This document shows positions 60,241 to 64,000 of a stretch of DNA of 64,000 bases, in pieces (position 1 is the stretch's first letter; each line of letters opens with the position of its first letter). Source of the DNA: Kribbella jejuensis. GTDB taxonomy: Bacteria > Actinomycetota > Actinomycetes > Propionibacteriales > Kribbellaceae. The notes under the pieces were generated by a model. The model made no database searches. It had not been told where the DNA came from and saw only the letters and a list, made by a program, of their open reading frames with translations. The stretch is from contig NZ_VFMM01000001.1 in NCBI RefSeq assembly GCF_006715085.1, forward strand, positions 3,224,001 to 3,288,000, given 5' to 3'. The translations under genes and the position numbers were made by a program.

Positions 60241-61328
60241 TCAAGTCTGGGTTGTGAGCGCTTGGGTGATGAGGGGTAGGAGTTCGCGGCAGAGGTTGCG
60301 TTTGAGGCAGCGGATGACTTCTTTGGTGGTTTTGCCTTCGGCGCGTCGGCGGGCGACGTAGGCGCGGGTGGGCTGGTGGTGGCGCATGCGGACCAAGACG
60401 ATGGTGTGCAGGGCGGTGTTGGCTTGGCGGTCGCCGCCGCGGTTAAGGCGGACGCGGTGGGTGCGGCCGGAGGCGACGGGAACCGGAGATGCCCCGCAGA
60501 CGGCCGCGAAGGCGGCGTTGCTGTGCAGTCGGTGGGGGTTGTCGCCGGCGGTGGTGAGGAGTTGGCCTGCTGTTTCGGGGCCGAGGCCGCAGCGTTCGAG
60601 CAGGGCCGGTGCGGCCTGGTGGGTGAGAGTGCGCAGTTGGGTGTCGGCGTCGGTGACTTCCTCGGTCAGGTGCTGGCAGCGGCGGGCGAGGCGGCGCAGC
60701 GCGGTCTTGGTGGCTTGGACCGGGTCGGTCAGATCGGTGGTGGGGCGTAGTGCGGAGGTGGCGTGGATGAGTTGGTCGGTGGTGAGGCCGGCGAGTTGTC
60801 CGCGTAGTGGTTCCGGCGCGGTGGTGACGAGCTGGCGCAAGGTGTTGATGGCGGCGGTCCGGGCCTTGATCGCGCCGGAGCGGGTGGTACGCACGACGCG
60901 AATGGACTCCACGATCCCCGTACGGGTCTTCGGTGTGCCGGTCGCGGTGCCGGCCAGGACCGCTCGGGCGGCGGCCTCAGCGTCGATCGGGTCGGACTTG
61001 CCGCGGCGGCGGCGGTTCTGCCGGTTCGGTCGTGACACCTCCACCACCCGGACGTGTTCGGAGGTCAGCAGCCGGGCGAGGCCGGCGCCGTAGCTGCCGG
61101 TGCCCTCGACCCGACCACGGCAAGGTCGCCGAAACCCCTCAGCCAGGTCAGTAGCTGCTTCTCCCCGGCGTTGGTGGCCGGGAACTGGGCATGGGCAAGC
61201 AGTCGGCCGAGGTGATCCAGGCAGGCGGCGGTGTGGGTGTCTAAGTGGGTGTCGACCCCGCCGACGACTTCGCCTGATCCGGCGATGTCGGTGATGTCGA
61301 AGTGAGTAACGCCGATCGGGTCTGTCAT
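60241..61328 (-). pseudogene. IS110-family transposase, frameshifted
   Basis: The N-terminal part (MTDPIGVTHFD..GSGEVVGGVDTHLDTHTAACLDHLGRLL) carries the first Asp of the DEDD RuvC-like site, in one frame. The rest, starting VEGTGSYGAGLARLL, is in another frame and continues through KSDPIDAEAAARAVL, the TLTHQAAPALLERCGLGPETA region and the Tnp_20 domain CGASPVPVASGRTHRVRLNRGGDRQAN. The break falls at the CCC run 61110-61112 on the plus strand; one extra C there would restore LAVVGVEGTGSYG. Otherwise full length (about 360 aa). Confidence 0.85.
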
Positions 61329-61431
61329 CGTAGAGACAGCCGTCCTTCCGTTGTGCGAACCGACACGGGACGGCACGCACCGCCGGTCCGGGCGGACAGC
61401 ACATGGACGGGCCTCTGCGACAGGCTCCTAT
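61329..61431 (-). ncRNA. Candidate bridge-RNA region of the IS110-family element
   Basis: In the IS110 group the guide-like bridge RNA is encoded in the non-coding stretch 5' to the transposase. Here that stretch is about 100 bases and contains CCGTCC...GGACGG and GTCCGGGCGGAC (61386-61397) palindromes. It is shorter than the well-studied IS621 RNA, so part may be missing. I cannot define target or donor loops by eye. Bases 61432-61637 hold DnaA-like boxes but no gene. Confidence 0.3.
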
Positions 61432-61514
61432 CAGGTCACGTTCCGTCCGGCCGGTGCGTGCAGCTCGCCGGCCGGAGACGGATCAGCCCGAAGTCAACCC
61501 CTGTTGCCGGTGAC

Positions 61515-61564
61515 GGTGGATAACTGAGTCATCCGGCCAGCGAACCCATCATCCATGTGGATAA
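61515..61564 (-). promoter_or_regulatory. Two DnaA-box-like sequences
   Basis: TGTGGATAA at 61556-61564 is the exact complement of the DnaA box TTATCCACA. GGTGGATAA at 61515-61523 has one mismatch. They are 41 bp apart, between the IS110-type element and the conjugation-like genes. Two boxes alone do not make an origin; they may be a plasmid-origin remnant or a DnaA-regulated promoter. Confidence 0.4.
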
Positions 61565-61637
61565 CTTCCGCGGCGGTCGGACGATTTTTGCCACCCTTGA
61601 TTCGCGAGGTCATGGACCACCGGATCGGGGAGCCCGA

Positions 61638-62465
61638 ATGAGCAAGGACAGCAACCAGAAGTCGCCGTACGGCGCCGGCTTCATCGCCGCCTGCATCGTC
61701 GTCGGGGCGGTCCTCGTCTGCGGTGCGCTGATGCTCATCGGCGGCCGGACGTCACCAGCCACGACTTCCTTGGACCGCGCCCAGCCCAACGCCGCGGAAC
61801 AGACCCAGCCCGCGGGGCAGTCTCAGCCCGCCGGGACTCAGCCTGCGGGGACTCAGCCAGGGGCCGTCGAGCCCGTGGGGCCTGCGACTCCGGACGGTTC
61901 GACCGCCGCCGGGCGCCCGCGCAGCGGCACCGGTTGCAACCTCCCGACCGGTGATCAGACAGTGCCCGTCAAGCCGCCGGCGGTGGACGGCTGGGACGTC
62001 AGCCGGCGGGTCGTCGTACCCCGCTCGTCGACGTACGGGCCTGCCGTCACCGACTCCGACGGGTTCCGCCGGTGCTTCGCCCACTCGCCGACCGGCGCGG
62101 TCTATGCCGCCTACAGTGCCTTCGCGGCACTGTCCGATCAGGAGGTGGGGGTTGCCGCCGCGCGCAAGCTGATGGTTCCGGGACCCGACACCGACGCGCT
62201 GATCCGCGAGCTGCAGTCGGAGGACTCGTCGAGCGGGTACCCGGTGACGCAGCTGGCCGGGTATCACCTGATCGACACCGGTCCGGACCGCGTGGTCCTG
62301 ATGCTCGCCACGCCGGTCCAGTCCGCCTACGCGAGCCTCACGCTCACCCTGATCTGGCACGAGGGTGACTGGCGGCTGAAACCGCCCGCAGTCGGCGATC
62401 CGGTCGGTGCACCGTTCGCCCAGCACCGTGACCTGTCCGACTTCGTTGCCTGGAGTGGTGTCTGA
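61638..62465 (+). CDS. Membrane-anchored protein, probable conjugation/secretion accessory
   Basis: 275 aa, ATG with GGGGAG five bases upstream. One N-terminal membrane helix (YGAGFIAACIVVGAVLVCGALMLIGG), then a Gln/Pro/Ala/Thr-rich linker with QPAGTQPAGTQ repeats (residues 50-95), then a globular domain (residues 110-275; GWDVSRRVVVPRSSTYGPAVTDSDGF..LIWHEGDWRLK) resembling the NTF2-like VirB8/TcpC-type folds of conjugation proteins. Translationally coupled to the next gene by TGATG. Fold call is tentative. Confidence 0.65.
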   Translation: MSKDSNQKSPYGAGFIAACIVVGAVLVCGALMLIGGRTSPATTSLDRAQPNAAEQTQPAGQSQPAGTQPAGTQPGAVEPVGPATPDGSTAAGRPRSGTGCNLPTGDQTVPVKPPAVDGWDVSRRVVVPRSSTYGPAVTDSDGFRRCFAHSPTGAVYAAYSAFAALSDQEVGVAAARKLMVPGPDTDALIRELQSEDSSSGYPVTQLAGYHLIDTGPDRVVLMLATPVQSAYASLTLTLIWHEGDWRLKPPAVGDPVGAPFAQHRDLSDFVAWSGV

Positions 62466-63787
62466 TGTGCGGAAAGCTGGCGATCACCTGCCACGTCGAA
62501 GAGGCAATCCAGTCGGTAGCGACCAGTGCGATGGACCAACTCCAGGCTCAGGTGACCGCGGGCGCGCTCAGCACGCTGGACTCGATGACCTTCTGGCTCC
62601 GGCCGGGTACGCCCGCTCTTGCCGACCAGCACGACCGGGCGACCGGCACGGTCCAGTTCCTGCAGGGCAGCCTGCTGAGCGTCACCGCTGCCGTGTTCGC
62701 GATCGCGATCATCATTGCCGGCATCCGGATCGCCTGGGAGCAGCGGGCACAACCACTGCAGGAGCTGCTCAAGGCGATTCTGACGTTCGTCGTGGTGGGT
62801 ACGGCCGGGGCCGCCACGATGCAGGTGCTGTCGGCCTGGTCGGACGGGTTCTCGGTCGCCATCATCGACCAGGCGGGCAAGGACCTGTCGCTGGCCGCGG
62901 CCTTCGGTGGCTCCGTCAGCGGTGATGGTCAGGCCCAGAGCCTGGTCGCCGACGGCATGCCGGCGCTGCTCGGTATCACCACCGGAATGAGCGTGATCCT
63001 CGCATCGTTGATCCAGATCGTCCTGATGCTCGTGCGGTCAGCGTTGCTGGTGCTGTTGGCAGGGGCGTTCCCACTCGCAGCCGCGGCGACGAACACCGAG
63101 ATCGGGCGGAACTGGTTCAAGAAGTTCTGCGGCTGGTCGCTGGCCTTCATCGCCTACAAACCGGCGGCGGCGCTCGTTTATGCGGCGGCTCTCAAGGTGG
63201 CCCACGACCCCGCGATGAGCGCGGGCGACGCCGTGGTGCGGGCGATGACCGGGATGATGATGCTGCTGCTCGCGATCTTCGCGCTGCCGGCGTTGCTGCG
63301 CTTCATGGTGCCGGTGACCGCGGCGGTGGCGGGTGGCAGCGCGGGCATGGGCAGTTCCGTCGCCGACCCGGGCGGACTCGCGAGCGGTGCGGTCAGCGTC
63401 GGCAGTTCCGGCGCCGGGTTCGGCACCAGCCGTGGCGGCGGGAGTTCAGCCGGCGGCGCGACTGCGGGGGGCACCGGTGGAGCGACCGGCGGGGGTGCGA
63501 CCGGTGCGACTTCGGTCGGTGCAAAGGCAGCGGGTGCGGCGGGTGCTGTGGCCGGCGCGGCAGCCATCGGCCTCGCCGCAAGCCGGAAGGCGGCCGGTGG
63601 TATAGCCGGTGCAGCGTCACACTCCGCCGGTGAGTCAGGCGGCGGTTCGATCACACCGCCGTCTGCCAGTGGACCAATGTCCCGCCGCCCAAGCCCCCGT
63701 ACCTCGAGCTCCAACCACCGCAGCAATCCCCACCCATCAACCGAGCACCGCACCTCAGAACCCACCAGCCCCACCGGCAGCTGGTGA
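62465..63787 (+). CDS. TrbL/VirB6-like polytopic membrane protein
   Basis: 440 aa. After an N-terminal periplasmic-like segment (residues 1-75) there are about six membrane helices (SLLSVTAAVFAIAIIIAGIRI, LKAILTFVVVGTAGAATM, GMSVILASLIQIVLMLVRSALLVLLAGAFPLAAAA, GMMMLLLAIFALPALLRFMVPV). The C-terminal 150 residues are Gly/Ala/Ser-rich and low-complexity, as is common in actinobacterial TrbL-like proteins of integrative elements. Likely an inner-membrane pore component of a type IV secretion or conjugation system whose other genes are beyond the window. The stop lies in a 47-bp tandem repeat. Confidence 0.7.
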   Translation: MCGKLAITCHVEEAIQSVATSAMDQLQAQVTAGALSTLDSMTFWLRPGTPALADQHDRATGTVQFLQGSLLSVTAAVFAIAIIIAGIRIAWEQRAQPLQELLKAILTFVVVGTAGAATMQVLSAWSDGFSVAIIDQAGKDLSLAAAFGGSVSGDGQAQSLVADGMPALLGITTGMSVILASLIQIVLMLVRSALLVLLAGAFPLAAAATNTEIGRNWFKKFCGWSLAFIAYKPAAALVYAAALKVAHDPAMSAGDAVVRAMTGMMMLLLAIFALPALLRFMVPVTAAVAGGSAGMGSSVADPGGLASGAVSVGSSGAGFGTSRGGGSSAGGATAGGTGGATGGGATGATSVGAKAAGAAGAVAGAAAIGLAASRKAAGGIAGAASHSAGESGGGSITPPSASGPMSRRPSPRTSSSNHRSNPHPSTEHRTSEPTSPTGSW

Positions 63788-63883
63788 CTGAGCGCCGGAC
63801 TCCGGAATCCGCTGGCCCGACTGATAGCTGGTGACTCAGCACCGCACTGCGGAACCGCCGGCCCCAGCGCAGTTGGTGCCGGG
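63743..63883. repeat. 47-bp imperfect tandem repeat spanning the end of the TrbL-like gene
   Basis: Units start at 63743 (GAGCACCGCACC), 63790 (GAGCGCCGGACT) and 63837 (CAGCACCGCACT), 47 bp apart, and share AGCTGGTGACT near the ends of the first two units. Because 47 is not a multiple of three, the repeat changes frame and provides the stop. From 63884 to 64000 I see no gene; a TTTTCCACAGG near 63900 is only DnaA-box-like. Confidence 0.6.
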
Positions 63884-64000
63884 GGCCGGTTTCCCCAGGG
63901 TTTTCCACAGGTGTGGATTTTGGGGCTGGTGGCAACAATCTGTTGATTGTTCATGCGGAGTTACTTGATGAGCAGGGCTTCGGAACCTATCGGCTTGTAG

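Larger units (their letters stand above)
60220..61431 (-). mobile_element. IS110-family insertion element with direct repeat ends
   Basis: About 1.2 kb. The 8-base direct repeat GCTCCTAT occurs at 60220-60227 and 61424-61431, bracketing the transposase frame and fitting the short core repeat at IS110-family ends; no terminal inverted repeat is seen. The transposase reads on the minus strand, with about 100 non-coding bases on its 5' side (61329-61431) and only about 13 on the 3' side, the IS110-type asymmetry. The coding frame is broken, so the copy is probably inactive. Confidence 0.7.

Noticed and set aside
60220..61431. Terminal inverted repeats of a classical IS
   Set aside because: Ends show a direct, not inverted, repeat and the transposase is of the DEDD IS110 type, which lacks such repeats.
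61510..61570. A replication origin
   Set aside because: Only two DnaA-like boxes, no AT-rich unwinding region and no replication gene in the window.
63953..64000. Start of another gene at the window end
   Set aside because: The ATG frames here reach a TAG at 63998-64000 after 15 codons or fewer; nothing recognisable.
1..64000. tRNA or rRNA genes
   Set aside because: No cloverleaf with CCA-end, T-loop GTTCRANNC in the correct context, or rRNA signature was found by eye; a tRNAscan run would settle this.

Overview
The window is high-GC DNA from an actinobacterium. GTG and TTG starts are frequent, genes are packed with 1-4 base overlaps, and there is a SARP/AfsR regulator, a DtxR-type iron box, a group II truncated haemoglobin and many GTAC/TACG-rich codons. 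The gene mix suggests the Propionibacteriales, perhaps a Kribbella-like soil organism, but no rRNA or housekeeping marker is present to prove it. I see no tRNA, rRNA or CRISPR array.

Layout. 1-11.3 kb: tail of a LuxR-type regulator, a large secreted S8 protease, a PrsW-like membrane protease whose start lies in an inverted repeat, a secreted endonuclease I, a tandem-domain ATPase, a secreted repeat protein, and a siderophore-interacting reductase under an iron box. 11.3-21.1 kb: a membrane protein, a streptomycin-kinase-like enzyme, truncated haemoglobin, a complete glycine-betaine-type ABC operon, and a SARP regulator divergent from an imine-reductase-like gene with an 11-bp-phased direct repeat between them. 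21.2-30 kb: orphan ParA, ROK regulator, MpaB/DUF2236 oxygenase, GNAT, and an XRE-TPR regulator divergent from a 62-aa protein. The 62-aa gene is followed by a striking array of tandem hairpins, four of which share a CTCCTCA loop. Then come divergent MarR genes, a Nudix-GNAT fusion and an MFS pump.

30-43 kb: CHMI-like isomerase, MFS and AraC genes, then a tightly coupled eight-gene minus-strand operon (TIGR03084 protein, AtuA/DUF1446, acyl-CoA dehydrogenase, carboxyltransferase, biotin carboxylase, second acyl-CoA dehydrogenase, acyl-CoA ligase, TetR). It resembles acyclic-terpene or branched acyl-CoA catabolism: activate, dehydrogenate, carboxylate, with a self-encoded repressor. 43-50 kb: a truncated GntR gene, a lipoprotein pair (beta-propeller and NodB-like), an HTH-nucleotidyltransferase, and an amino-sugar set (BadF-type kinase, NanE epimerase, ceramidase-like amidase).

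50-64 kb: secreted GH5 glycosidase with a ricin-type lectin domain, YhgE/Pip membrane protein with a degenerate ABC-ATPase partner and a divergent TetR with a double operator, a membrane-anchored sulfite-oxidase-type molybdoenzyme, a MarR gene, and an ABC-2 exporter operon. An IS110-family element with a frameshifted transposase follows. The window ends with two genes that look like part of a conjugation or type IV secretion module, preceded by DnaA-box-like sites and followed by a 47-bp tandem repeat.

The best candidate for something undescribed is the locus at 24.5-26.56 kb: XRE-TPR regulator, phased operator repeats, small basic protein, and loop-conserved hairpin array.
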